From: Siphonodentalium dalli | Taxonomy: Eukaryota > Mollusca > Scaphopoda > Gadilida > Siphonodentaliidae | DNA length: 64,000 nucleotides | Direction: 5' to 3' | NCBI GenBank assembly: GCA_032622095.1 | Contig: CP136069.1 | Location: 8,324,036-8,388,035 of the forward strand | Shown here: positions 12,901 through 27,900 of the stretch, piece after piece | How the letters are laid out: every line of letters begins with the position of its first letter | Position numbering within the stretch: the first letter of the stretch is position 1 | Position numbers and translations under genes: made by a program | Notes under the pieces: model-generated | Databases searched by the model: none | The model's input: only the letters and a program-made list of their open reading frames with translations | Told to the model about the DNA's origin: nothing

Positions 12901-15900
12901 ATATATTTCAGGCATTACTGTATATTTAATTTGTAAGTTGTTGTATTTTGAGACCAAAGCTTTAATATTTTCCAATGTTCAGTCAAAGGACAACTGAAAT
13001 CACTGCCGTCTCCAGCAAGCCATGGGGGGGCTCACACAACTGAAATCACTGCCGTCTCCAGCAAGCCATGGGGGGGGCTCACACAACTGAAATCACTGCC
13101 GTCTCCAGCAAGCCATGGGGGGGGCTCACACAACTGAAATCACTGCCGTCTCCAGCAAGCCATGGGGGGCTCACACAACTGAAAGCAAACCACTGCATGA
13201 TTTGTCCTCTGGATGAAGATTATTGAGTGTTATAATTAAAATCTCTTATTTTTTCCGCCCCGAGATCCAACCAGACTTGAATTCTATTATTCAAACCCCT
13301 TCTCTGAGGTCATGGATTTAACATAGTTAGTTTATTACAGCAGCTGGCCAGCTCGGGGGATTATGGTATTGTTTGGTGATTTACATTAACTAACACATGG
13401 TACCCTCACAATTGTTATATGAACCAACATTACTAATGTGGGAACATATGAGGATATTGACATGGGTTATAGTTCTGTGGGGGGGGGGGGGGGGTAGGGT
13501 AGGGGTAGGGGGTTTGTTTGGGTGATTTATATTAACTAACACATGGTACCCTCACAACATTACTAATGTGGGAACATATGAGGATATTGACACGGCCAAA
13601 TTTACATTAACCCTTTACCCAACAAAACGCCCAAATAAAGCTTCAACAGCCTAAAATATCTTCGGTCTGTCTCAATAACACCATACAAATATGGATATCA
13701 TTGGAACCGGTTCATTGACCACATTGTGATGGTTACAGTTATGCCCTGTGCCAATGCGTTCTCTTATATATGCGAGTCGACCATATATAAGAGAATGCAT
13801 TGGCCTAAAAAATTCTTTTTTTACCATTTTTTCTTACATTCTTTAACAATTTTATAATTTTTTCTTACATTTTTTAACAATTTTTATAATATTTTTCTAC
13901 ATTCTTTGACAATTTTATCATTTTTAATATGTGTTAAGCCAAACAGTTACGCATAATTCTGCTGTGGTTAAGGAGTCGATTATTTATGACAAATTACTGT
14001 TGTTTTGTGGACCACTTTGTGTGGAATGGCCCATTACTGTTAAACACTTTGATGTAACATTTTGTTAGATATCTTTTAACCCTTTACCCAACAGAACGGC
14101 CCTGTGCCAATGCATTCTCTTATATATGCGAGTCGACCATAGGTCGCCTCGCATATATAAGAGAATGCATTGGCTTAACACATATTAAAAATGATAAAAT
14201 TGTCAAAGAATGTGGAAAAATATTATAAAAATTGTTAAAAAATGTAAGAAAAAATTATAAAATTGTTAAAAAATGTAAGAAAAAATTATAAAATTGTTAA
14301 AGAATGTAAGAAAAAATGCATTCTCTTATATATGCGAGGCGACCTATGGTCGACTCGCATATATAAGAGAATGCATTGGCACAGGGCGTAACTGTAACCA
14401 TCACAATGTGGTCAATGAACCGGTTCCAATGATATCCATATTTGTATGGTGTTATTGAGACAGACCGAAGATATTTTAGGCTGTTGAAGCTTTATTTGGG
14501 CGTTTTTGGTCGGTTTGTTGGGTAAAGGGTTAATGAATCCAGCGCTTGATATTTACATCATTTTCATGCATCCTTCCTGTGATTACATAATATTTACAGG
14601 TTCTTCTTCATAATCTAAACACAGAATATCCATTTGTCATACTGCGAGCAATGCATCTCCCATGGTTTCCATCAAACTTTGTTGCACTCTTTCTATATAT
14701 TTATTCCCTCACTATCTTGGCTCTAAAGCTTGTTTTAACTCTTAAGATATGCCTCGCAATTTTTGAGTTGACTGGTTATGAGTAAATATATGGAGGTAAA
14801 ATAACTGGAACTGCAGTGAGGGATAGTTAACACTGTGGCTTTCCTGGTTAGTTGCTGGCCTCAAGATCATTTATGATCAAGCCTTGAAATAGGGTGTCTG
14901 TCATTTGCAGAATGGGGTCCCCAGAGGGTGAATTTAGTGATGCTACCCCGCATAGTGGACTAGCATCACCAAATTCACCCTCTGGGGACCTCATTCTGCT
15001 TACACCTCAGCAGAATGAGGTTCCCAGAGGGTTAATTTGGTGATGCTAGCCCGCTATGCGGGGTAGCATCACTAAATTCACCCTCTGGGGACCTCATTCT
15101 GCAAATGACAGACACCCTATTTCAAGGCTTGTTTATGATACTAGTACACAGGAAGTCCTGGAGTGAGACAAATGGTTTTCATCTCCTGAGCCAAGATTCT
15201 GCTCACCTGGTAAAGAGAAACTGAGAACTATGTCCCAAAAATCATTCAAAAGCGTTAACCCTTTGAGTGCCAGGGGCCGATCTTATCGGGCCGAATTTAC
15301 TGTCTGTAAAATTGCCCTAAAAAAATATTAAAAATGTTTTTTTTTTTAGATTTTTTTTTTGTGTTGAATTTTTTTTGGGTATGCTTAAGCATTCTGTAGC
15401 GAATTTAAAAACATACTGGATAAAACCTTAGGGCATGTTATAACTCAAAACTATCACCAAGTATTCATAGTAATAATTTTGATGCCCATGAAAAATGTAA
15501 GATTCCCTGGCACTAAACCTACAAAATAAGTCTGTTAAAGAATATAAGAAATAATCATTAAAATTGTAAAAAATTGTAAAAAATAATAACAAGTGATGAA
15601 AAAATGTTAGGCCAATGCATTTTCTTATATATGCGAGGCGACCTATGGTCGACTCACATTTATAAGAGAATGCATTGGCACAGGGTATATGGGTTGATAC
15701 AAAATTCGGACCTGGCACTCAAAGGATTAAAGGGGGACTGTACACTAAATCTGGCCATTTATGGGACCATTTCCTTTTATACTCAACAGAACAAATGAAT
15801 GAATATGAGCCATGGTTTAGGGCAAAATACACCCATGTGCTGAGCTATGAATGATGAAAACAACTTGGAAAAGCTCTCAGTGTAATGCCCTAAATAATTT

Positions 15901-18900
15901 CAGTGAGAGCTTTCCGATGAATGGCAACAAGCCATATTTCCAACTAAATCCTGAAAAGTTACCCATAATTCTGCTGTGGTTAAGGAGTCTATTATTTAGG
16001 ACAACTTACTGTTGTTTTGTGGACCACTTTGCGTGGAATGGCCCATTACTGTTAAACACTTTGAGGTAACGTCTTGTTTTGATATCGTTTATGAATTTTT
16101 GCACTAATCGATGGCTCATATTCATTCATTTGTTGCATTTTTTCTGTTGAGTATAAAAGGTGATGGTCCCATAAATAGTCGGATTTAGTGTACAGTCCCC
16201 CTTTAAAATGATGCAATGTATGTAATTGTAATACAAAACGCTCTTTATTTACCACATATGCTCATCAAAATCATATATCTTCTTTATGATATGTGGCTGT
16301 ACAAGCTTTAACCGACATTTTAAAAGAATGTAAGAAAAAAATTATAAAAATTGTTATAAAATGTAAGAAAACATTATTAAAAAATTATAAAAATTGTAAA
16401 TGAATGTAAGAAAAAATTATAAAAAATTATAAAAATTGTTAAAGAATGTAAGAAAAATTGATAATAAATGATAAGCTATTGTTTATTTTGCGAAAACCCT
16501 GTGCCAATGCATTCTCCCCAGAGAGTTAGCATCACCAAATTCACCCTCTGGGAACCTCATTCTGCTTAGACCTCATCTTCTCTTGGAGACATAGACTCAA
16601 ATTGAAGTTCCCAAATGGTGAATATTGGGATGTACACCCATTGGGACCTCGATTATGCACTGTGTTGTCTGCCAATTGGGGATATAGAGAATCGAAACTA
16701 AAAAACAAACTATAATAAAGAAACTTTCCAGAGAAGATGAGGCCTAAGCAGAATCAGGTTCCCAGAGGGTGAATTTAGTAATGCTAGCCCACTCTGCGGA
16801 ATAGGATCACTAAATTCACCCTCTGCGGACCACATTCTGAAAATGACAGGCACAATGGTGGGTTAGGAGATGTATTTTCGAGACCTTTTTAAAAAATTTA
16901 ATTCAATATCTCTATTTTGAGGACACTTCTTAAGGAAGGTTCCGATTTCCTTTCTATCTTTGACCTCAACATTTCCTTTGTTGTCGCATTTCATTTTACT
17001 TTCTTAATTCGTTCATTCACTACTCGACTTTCATCTCCGATTGCCGTGTAAGAAATAGAAAGTGAATAATTCATTCTTATATTAACATAACAATCCGTAT
17101 TGAACTCACGTCCTGAAAGTCGTATATCAGGAAGTATTAATTCAAATTTAAACCCTTGCAGTTGGTAGCATAATAGGAGACGGATTTTACTCGATACGAC
17201 TTATAAATTGCTTGTGGCTAGTTACCATACAGATGTACATGGTTATATTGTCATGATTGCGATCGCGTCGGAAGTGATCCAGATTATTAATGGGTGTCAC
17301 ACGGGGGAAATGCCCCTTAATCATGCGTCCAACTCCTCATTGTTACGTGACAGGTGACGGTGTATCAGCACGCAGTATTTTACGTTGATAAACACCACCT
17401 CGACAAATAAGAAATGGACACATTGTTCGGTATATTCTCATTCCCTTTGTCTGCATTTGATCTGCGTAGACATGTAGAGTATTAATATAAATGAGCCTTT
17501 TCATTTCTCTCAGTCGTAATATCCTCTTTTCTTTACGTCAACACTCGACGACAAAAGACTCAAAGCTCTAATATCCCTTCCTTTCTCTCATATTGTTTCT
17601 TGTGAGAGTAGCTAAAAGGTTCAACGTGGGAAAACTGGGGCGATTTCCAATCGCTTGAATTAATAGGTGCTATTTTCTTGTTGCTAAGATTTAATTTGAA
17701 TTGTGAGGATAATTACTTAATAGAAGCATGTAGCCCACCGAGATGCTCAAATACGATATAAATTGATGCGTGTGGCCACTAGGCATGAAATGATACAAGC
17801 AAAATGATGAATTGTGATGAAAAATACCATGGCTGTAATTATGGCGAACAACAACGTAAAGTTATCTCTGGGGTGTTTGGCTATTTTTTGCTGCTAATAA
17901 GTTTGATTATGGCTGTGTCAAAATCAATTCTCTGATTTGTTGTTGTAACTCTGATGACTAATGTAATGAATGATATTCAGTACTCTTTGTTGGGAACTGT
18001 AAGAGACATCAAGTGAGGCAAATTGCCATGTGCACGCATTCCTTCCTCATTAAATTGAGGGTTGGGTGTATCACTGTTGCATTGTTTCCTTCCTGAATCA
18101 GGTTCACTAATTGATTACTTTGATTAATTGAGATTTTTTCTCATGTGAAATAAATAAGTCAAATATTTTGTAGCACACTAATGCTCTAAATAATCGACTC
18201 CTTAACCACAGCATAATTATGGGTAACTTTTCAGGATTTAATCGGAAATATGGCTTGTTGCCATTCATCGGAAAGCTTCTCTGGAGGGGGTACCATGTTA
18301 TTATGACTGATAGAGGGTTCTGGAGGGGGTACCATGTGCTTTTATGACTGATAGATGGTTCTGGAGGGGGTACCGTGCTTTTATGACTGATAGAGGGTTC
18401 TGGAGGGGGTACCATGCTATTATGACTGATGGAGGGTTCTGGAGGGGGGGTACCATGCTATTATGACTGATAGAGGGTTCTGGAGGGGGGTACCATGCTA
18501 TTTCGACTAATAGAGGGTTCTGGAGGGGGTACCATGCTTTCATGACTGATAGAGGGTTCTGGAGGGGGTACCATGCTATTATGACTGATAGAACAGTTTG
18601 GTGAGAACTCTTATACAAACTGATCACCATGAATAAAATTGTTTGTTTTATTTTTGGTAGCATTTTCGGTTAAAAAGTTGTCAACTTATTCAATTGGTGT
18701 CTAACCGTGTCTTGATCTTCCAATCTGTCTGTATCTGTAGTTGTTACGTCCTAGTGACCAAGGCTGGCTTTTACAGGACGGGATCGAGTAGATCCATAAT
18801 TTTTCCAGGAAGTTTTTTTTTTGCCGAACCAGTGACTTCTTCGCCACGGTAGGGATCTTTAACGTGCGCACATTGTTGCACACGGAACAGCCATTAGCGT

Positions 18901-21900
18901 CGGCTCCCGATCCGACGGTGTGCCAAGTGTAGTGTCATCCCTGGTCATGACATTACGAGAGGAGTTAGTCCAGTACGCATTTTTTCAAATTTTTGTCTGA
19001 GACTCTTTGGCTTCTGGAATCTTTCTCAGATCATTGATCGTGACATCGACGATTGATTTGTGATGCCCATGGTACTGGGAATGCAGATGGCGACACAAAG
19101 TCCGACCGATATTTTGTCGGATTTGAATCCTCGACCGTGTCGAAGGTGTAGCTCAGAGGTCGGCCCACAAACCAACTGAGCTATCCGCTCCAATGAAACT
19201 AATCGAATCCTCTCTTCTATCCTTTCCAGGCAGTGAATCAACTGAAGCTGTGCAGCAAAGTCAGGTTTCTTCCAGCAAGCCGACGATTGTAGCGACAGAC
19301 AACCTTGGACCACTCATTCTCGAGGTACATGTATATCCTCAATACTACGGTATATTTACCCCTTTAATCAAGCCTTGAAATAGGGTGTCTGTCATTTGCA
19401 GAATGAGGTCCCCAGAGGGTGAATTTAGTGATGTTACCCCGCATAGCGGGCTAGCATCACCAAATTCACCCTCTGGGAACCTCATTCTGCTTACACCTCA
19501 GGTCCCCAGAGGGTGAATTTGGTGATGCTAGCCCGCTATGCGGGGTAGCATCACTAAATTCACCCTCTGGGGACCTCATTCTGCAAATGACAGACACCCT
19601 ATTTCAAGGCTTGCCTTTAATGACAGCCGACGTGCTGGCACAGCATTAAATATCATGTTCTAGTGCATTCTCTTATATAAATGAGAGTCTCCCATAGGGA
19701 GCCTCGCATATATATATGAGCATACACTGGCTTATAGAAGGTCAAGGTAAATATTGTTCAGCCAATGTTTTCTCTTATATATGCGAGGCTCCCTATGGGA
19801 GACTCTCATATATAAGAGAATGCATTGGCACAGGGTTTTCGCAAATATTCAGGAAGCTCAAGTCATGGAAGGGTTAACCGATGATTGTAGTGACAGACAT
19901 CTTTGGACTTTTATTTCTTGAGGTACAGTAATGCCCTAAGTAATCGACATCTTAACCAAAGCAGAATTATGGGTAACTTTTCTCGGCGAGAGCTTTCCGA
20001 TGAATGGCAACAAGCCATATTTCCGACTAAATCCTGAAAAGTTACCCATAATTCTGCTGTGGTTAAGAGGTCGATTAATTAGAGCATTACTGTATATCCT
20101 GAATATTTCAAATTAGGAGATAAACATACTTTGTTTCTTTGGATATTTGTGAATTCAAGACAGAAACAATCTGAAACCGCCGACTTGAATCCCAAATATC
20201 CAAGCCTGGATATAGTGTGTCTGACCCATAGAGAGCCCCACATAGACTGGAGCAGACGATGCTCTATAGTGCATGCCTCCATCTGGGGAGGCTCCCTGTG
20301 GGTTAACTCTTTCAGTGCCAGGGGCCGATCTCATCGGCCCTAATTATGCCCCCGATCTCCGATGGAGATTTGGGGGTATATAGTGGAGCCCTCCGTCCGT
20401 CCTTCTGTCTGTCCGTCCGTCCGTCGAGCCGTCCGTCCGTCCGTCCGTCCGTCCGTACGAACGTTTCAACTCATAACTTTGGTTTCGCTAACTCAGTTGA
20501 TCTTTGGTATGCTAATAGACCAGCCGGGGGGACAAGATTTCCCCATAACTGCGGTTTCGTCTGCCCATTTTTTCCAGAGTTACGCCCTTTTTGGACTTAG
20601 AAAATTCAGTTTTCTGTGGCATACGAACGTTTCAACTCATAACTTTGGTTTCGCTAATTCAATTCAGTTGATCTTTGGTATGCCAATAGACCAGCCGGGG
20701 GGACAAGATTTCCCCATAGCCGTGGTTTCGTCCACCCATTTTTTCCAGAGTTACGCCCCTTTTTGAACTTAGAAAATTCAGGTTTTCTGCTACTTTTTTT
20801 GGTTTCCAGATGATAACTTGATTTTGGATTGTTTATTTGCAAAACCCGTTTTTTTGTGTATTACCAATATCGCAGTACAGGTCAAGGTAAAATTTTGGTT
20901 CAATCGGATAATTTTTGTGTGAGTTATGACCCTTTTTCGACTTAAAAAATTCAGTTTTTTTTTTAGAAAATTCAGTTTTCCTTCTATTTTTGTGGCACCA
21001 GACCAAATTTGAAGCTAATATAGAACAACATGTGGCATTTTTATAGCGCTTAACCAGAAAGTTCCTCTGATTGTACAGTCGGGGGCGTTACCTCCGCCCA
21101 GCGGTGCACTTGTTTAAGGTACCGTATGTAGAGTGCCAGGGCCGATTAGATTTGTTTTTTTTTGGCGTTGAATTTTTTTTTTTGGGTATGCTTAAGCATG
21201 CTATAGCAAATTTAAAAACAAACTGGATAAGTCCTTAGGGGCATGTTATAACTCAAAACTATCACCAAGTATTCAGAGTAATAATTTTGATGCCCATGAA
21301 AAACGTAAGATTCCCTGGCACTAAACCTACAAAATAAGCCTGGCACTAAAAGAGTTAAACTTTAAACTTTATCAGTGAGGTTTGAGATGGATTTCTTACA
21401 TTACTGACCTAGCCTGGATATAGTGTGTCTGACATTTGCAGAATGAAGTCCCCAAAGGGTGAATGTAGTTGCACTATCATGCACAGTGGGCTAGCATCAC
21501 CAAATTCACCTTCCAAGGACCTTATTCTGCTTAGGCCGCATCTTTGAAGTATCTATTAAAACAAATTAAATATTGTTTTAGTTACTTTTTCTCTTCTGTT
21601 CAGTTTCTATATCCCCTAATTTGCAGAAGATAAAATGTATAATCGATGTTACTAATGGGTGAACATCACCAACTTCAACTGGGGAACTTCAATCTGATCC
21701 TTGGTCTCCCATTGCAGTTGAGGCCTAAGCAGAATGAGGTCCCCAGAGGGTGAATTTGGTATGCTAGCAGTGGTTAGCATTACTAAATTCACCCTCTGGG
21801 GACCTCATTCTGCCAATGTCAGACACTATTTGCAGACTTGGCACTTAGCAATGACACCCATTGAATATTCAGTAATGCTCTCGGGAGAGCTTTCCGATGA

Positions 21901-24900
21901 ATGGCAACAAGCCATATTTCCGACTAAATCCTGAAAAGTTACCCATAATTCTGCTGTGGTTAAGGAGTCGATTATTTAGAGCATTACTGTATATCCTGAG
22001 GACTGCCTCTTAGTCAGTTCCCTTATCGGTGAACGGAGAAGCAAATTGATTATCCCCCTTGCATTGTCATTAGGACCGACTGTGATAGACATGTACACCT
22101 AACTCTTGAAGTCTCAAACAAATGGATTGTATCATTAAAAATATCTATGCAGAATGAGGTCTCCAGGGGGTGAATTTAGAATGAGGTCTCCAGGGGGTGA
22201 ATTTAGAATGAGGTCTCCAGGGGGTGAATTTAGAATGAGGTCTCCAGGGGGTGAATTTAGAATGAGGTCTCCAGGGGGTGAATTTAGAATGAGGTCTCCA
22301 GGGGGTGAATTTAGAATGAGGTCTCCAGGGGGTGAATTTAGTGACCATATCCCGCACAATGGGCTAGCATCACCATATTCACCCTCTGGAACCTCATTCT
22401 ATTCGACCTCGACAGATATGGGAGACCTAGGATCAGATTGGAGTAGTCCAGTTGAAGTTGGTGATGTCCATCCATTAGTCACCTCGATTATACTACAGAA
22501 TAAAAGGAAAAAGTAACTAAAAACAATGTTAATTTGAGACTATACATGTAGATACAAAGGACCGATACTGTAATAGACTTGCACACCAATCTTCTGTCAG
22601 TTTAACAAATGGATTGTCTCATTCAAATATCTATGCTATAAAACCTAGATGCAGATGTGGATATCCAAATGTTAGATATCCATCCCCAGGGTTCCTAGTC
22701 CAAAACAGCTCACCCCCATCTCCCCCCCCCCCCCTGTGCAATGTTAGTTATCAAGTATGATGACTAAGCATAACTTTAAGATCTTTCGATTAACCCTTTA
22801 CCCAACAAACCGGCCAAAAACGCCCATATAACGCTTCAACAGCCTAAAATATCTTCGGTCTGTCTCAATAGAACCATACAAATGGATATCATTGGAACCG
22901 GTTCGTTGACCACATTGTGATGGTTACAGTTATGCCCTGTGCCAATGCATTCTCTTATATATGCGAGTCGACCATAGGTCGCCTCGCATATATAAGAGAA
23001 TGCATTGGCCTAAAAAAAATCTTTTTTTAACACTTTTTACCATTTTTAGCTCAACTTTACTTTGTAAAGTTTGAGCTATTGCCATGGCTTGGTATCCGTC
23101 GTCCGTGTGTGCGTGTATGCGTGTGTGTGTGCGTGATGCGTCAACAATTTCCTTTAGCACGGGCTACAGTTCGTACCTTTGGTCCGATTATTATGAAATT
23201 TGTCATGGATGTTGACATTGACATGTAGATGGGAACGAGTCATTTTGGGGTCATTCGGAAAAAAAACATGGCCGCCAGTGGCCATCTTGGATTTCAAAAT
23301 TCAATCCATTAGCACGGGCTACAGGCTGTACCGTTCGTTTTATTGTCATGAAATTTGTCATGGATGTTAATATTGACATGTAGATGGGAACGAGTAATTT
23401 TGGGGTAATTTGGCCAAAAAACATGGCCGCCGGCAGCCATCTTAGATTTTACTCTTTGCATGACTAAATCCTTTGACACGGGCTACAGGTCGTACCATTG
23501 GTCAGATCATCATAAAATTTGTCATGGATGTTAACAATGACATGTAGATGGGAACGAGTCTTTTTTGGGTCATTCGGGCAAAAAACATGGCCGCCAGCAG
23601 CCATCTTGGATTTTACTCTTTGCATGACTAAATCCTTTAGCACGGGCTACAGGTCGTACCTTTAGTCTGATCATCATGAAATTTGTAATGGCTGTTGAAA
23701 TTAGAATGTAGATGGGAACGAGTCGTTTTGGGGTCATTCGGACAAAAAACATGGCCACCAGCAGCCATCTTTGATTTCAAAATTTAATCCATTAGCACAG
23801 GCCACAGGTCGTACTGTTCGTCTGATCATCATTAAATTTGTCATGGATGTTAACAATGACATGTAGATGGGAACGAGTAATTTTGGGGTTATTCAGCCAA
23901 AAAACATGGCCGCCAGCAGCCATCTTGGATTTTACTCTTTGTATGACTAAATTCTTTAGCACAGGCTACAGGTCGGTACCTTTAGTCTGATCATCATAAA
24001 ATTTGTCATGGATGTTAACAATGACATGTAGATGGGAACGAGTCATTTTGGGGTCATTCGGCCGAAAAACATGGCCGCGTTCAGCCATCTTGGATTTTAC
24101 TCTTTGTATGACTAAATCATTTAGCACGGGCTACAGGTCGTACTTTTAGTCTGATCATCATAAAATTTGTCATGAATGTTAATAATGACATGTAGATGAG
24201 AACGAGTCATTTTGGGGTCATTCGGCCAAAAAACATGGCCACCAGAAGCCATCTTGGATTTTACTCTTTGTATGACTAAATCATTTAGCACGGGCTACAG
24301 GTCGTACTTTTAGTCTGATCATCATAAATTTTGTTATGGCTGTTGAAATTGTAATGTAGATGGGAACGAATCATTTTGGGGTGATTCGGATGAAAAACAT
24401 GGCCGCCAGTGGCCATCTTTGATTTCAAAATTCAATCCATTAGCACAGGCTACAGGTCGTACCTTTAGTCTGATCATCATGAAATTTGTCATGGATGATA
24501 ACAATGACATGTAGATGGGAACGAGTCATTTTGAGGTCATTCGGCCAAAAAACATGGCCGCCAGCAGCCATTTTGGATTTTACTCTTTGTATGACTAGAT
24601 CCTTTAGCACAGGCTACAGGTCGTACCTTTAGTCTGATCATCATAAAATTTGTCATGGATGTTAACAATGACATGTAGATGGGAACAAGTCATTTTGAGG
24701 TCATTCGGCCAAAAAACATGGCCGCCAGCAGCCATCTTGGATTTTACTCTTTGTATGACTAAATCATTTAGCACGGGCTACATGTCGTACTTTTAGTCTG
24801 ATCATCATAAAATTTGTCATGAATGTTAATAATGACATGTAGATGGGAACGGGTCATTTTGGGGTCATTCGGCCAAAAAATATGGCCACCAGAAGCCATC

Positions 24901-27900
24901 TTGGATTTTACTCTTTGTATGACTAAATCCTTTAGCACGGACTACAGGTCGTACCTTGAGTCTGATCATCATGAAATTTTTCGTGGCTGTTGAAATTGGA
25001 ATGTAGATGGGAACGAGTCATTTTGGGGTCATTTGGATGAAAAACATGGCCGCAAGTGGCCATCTTTGATTTCAAAATTTAATCCATTAGCACAGGCTCC
25101 AGGTCGTACTGTTCGTCTGATCATCATAAAATTTATCATGGATGTTAATATTGACATGTAGATGGGAACGATTAATTTTGGGGTCATTCGGCCAAAAAAC
25201 ATGGCCGCCAGCAGCCATCTTGGATTTTACTCTTTGTATGACTAAATTCTTTAGCACGGGCTACAGGTCGTACTTTTAGTCTGATCATCATAAAATTTGT
25301 CCTGGATGTTAACAATGACATGTGGATGGGTACGAGTCATTTTGGGGTCATTTGTCCAAAAAACATGGCCGCCAGCAGCCATCTTGGATTTTACTCTTTG
25401 TATGACTAAATTCTTTAGCATGGGCTACAGGTCGTACCTTTAGTCTGATCGTCATAAAATTTGTCATGGATGTTAACGATGACATGTGGATGGGATACAA
25501 TCATTTTGGGGTCATTCGGCCGAAGACATGGCCGTCAGCAGCCATCTTGGATTTTACTTTTCTCTTCATGTCTATAAACTAGTATTAGACATTCAACTTT
25601 CCACATTCCTAATCGCTCCATTGACTGTAATACATTAAATTATTCCCTTTCCAAGTTGAGCTACAGTGTCATTGACACTTTCATTTCTTATAATATTTTC
25701 TACATTCTTTGACAATTTGATCATTTTTAATATGTGTTAAGCCAATGCATTCTCTTATATATGCGAGGCGACCTATGGTCGACTCGCATATATAAGAGAA
25801 TGCATTGGCACAGGGCCGTTCTGTTGGGTAAAGGGTTAATGATTAATCAACACTAGTTTGTATACTGCTTTGACACGAGCTTGTCATCCTACCACTTAGT
25901 AATGACACCCCATTGAATATATATCCTAAGCACTGCATCTTTGTTTGTGAGTTCGCTTATGGGAGAAACAAATTGATCTGCTCCCTTGTTATAAAGACTG
26001 ATACTGTAATACATATATAGAACATTCTTTTGCAAGCCAGAGTCAAGCCTGCAAATACCGTGTCTGTCATTTGCAGAATGAGGTCCCCAGATGGTGAATT
26101 TAGTGATGCTATCCCGCATAGCTGGCTAGCATCACTAAATTCACCCTCTGGGGACCTCATTATGCTTAGGTCCTCAAATGCTATGGTAGACCTAGGATCA
26201 GATTGAAGTTCCCCAGTTGAAGTTGGTGATGTTCACCCATTGGGCGCCTCGATTATGGATTTTATCTTCTGCAAATTAGGGGATATAGAAACTTCCTAGA
26301 AGGGAAATGTAACTAAAAACAATGTTAATTTGATACCATAGATAATTGCCAGAAGATGAGGCCTAAGCAGAATGAGGTCTCCAGAGGGTGAATTTAGTGA
26401 TGCTAGCACGCTATGCGCGATAGCGTCACTAAATTCACCCTCTGGGGACCTCATTCTGCAAATGACAGACACGGTATTTGCAGAATGAGGCCCACAGGAT
26501 CAGTCCTTATAACAATGCAGAGAATCAATCTGCTTCTCAATTCATTTACATAATGAGGTTCCCAGAGGATGAATTTAGTGACGCTATCCCACATAGTGGG
26601 CTAGCATCACTAAATTTACCCTCTGGGGACCTCATTCTGCTTAGGGCTCATCTTCTACGGAAAGTTTCTTTATTATAAAATTTCTATAGAAACTTCTTCA
26701 CCTTGATTCTATTAAACTTCGCCTTGATTCTATTAAACTTCTTCGCCTTGATTCTATTAAACTTCTTCGCCTTGATTCTATTAAACTTCTTCACCTTGAT
26801 TCTATTAAACTTCTTCACCTTGATTCTATTAAACTTCTTCACCTTGATTCTATTAAACTTCTTCATCTTGATTCTATTAAACTTCTTCACCTTGATTCTA
26901 TTAAAGTTCTTCACCTTGATTCTATTAAACTTCTTCACCTTGATTCTATTAAACTTCTTCACCTTGATTCTATTAAACTTCTTCACCTTGATTCTATTAA
27001 ACTTCTTCATCTTGATTCTATTAAACTTCTTCACCTTGATTCTATTAAACTTCTTTACCTTGATTCTATTAAACTTCTTCACCTTGATTCTATTAAACTT
27101 CTTCATCTTGATTCTATTAAACTTCTTCACCTTGATTCTATTAAACTTCTTCACCTTGATTCTATTAAACTTCTTCACCTTGATTCTATTAAACTTCTTC
27201 ACCTTGATTCTATTAAACTTCTTCACCTTGATTCTATTAAACTTCTTCACCTTGATTCTATTAAACTTCTTCACCTTGATTCTATTAAACTTCTTCACCT
27301 TGATTCTATTAAACTTCTTCACCTTGATTCTATTAAACTTCTTCACCTTGATTCTATTAAACTTCTTCACCTTGATTCTATTAAACTTCTTCATCTTGAT
27401 TCTATTAAACTTCTTTACCTTGATTCTATTAAACTTCTTCACCTTGATTCTATTAAACTTCTTTACCTTGATTCTATTAAACTTCTTCACCTTGATTCTA
27501 TTAAACTTCTTCACCTTGATTCTATTAAACTTCTTCACCTTGATTCTATTAAACTTCTTCACCTTGATTCTATTTAACTTCTTCACCTTGATTCTATTAA
27601 ACTTCTTTACCTTGATTCTATTAAACTTCTTCACCTTGATTCTATTAAACTTCTTCACCTTGATTCTATTTAACTTCTTCACCTTGATTCTATTAAACTT
27701 CTTTACCTTGATTCTATTAAACTTCTTCACCTTGATTCTATTAAACTTCTTCACCTTGATTCTATTTAACTTCTTCACCTTGATTCTATTAAACTTCTTC
27801 GCCTTGATTCTATTAAACTTCTTCACCTTGATTCTATTAAACTTCTTCGCCTTGATTCTATTAAACTTCTTCACCTCGATTCTATTAAACTTCACCTCGA

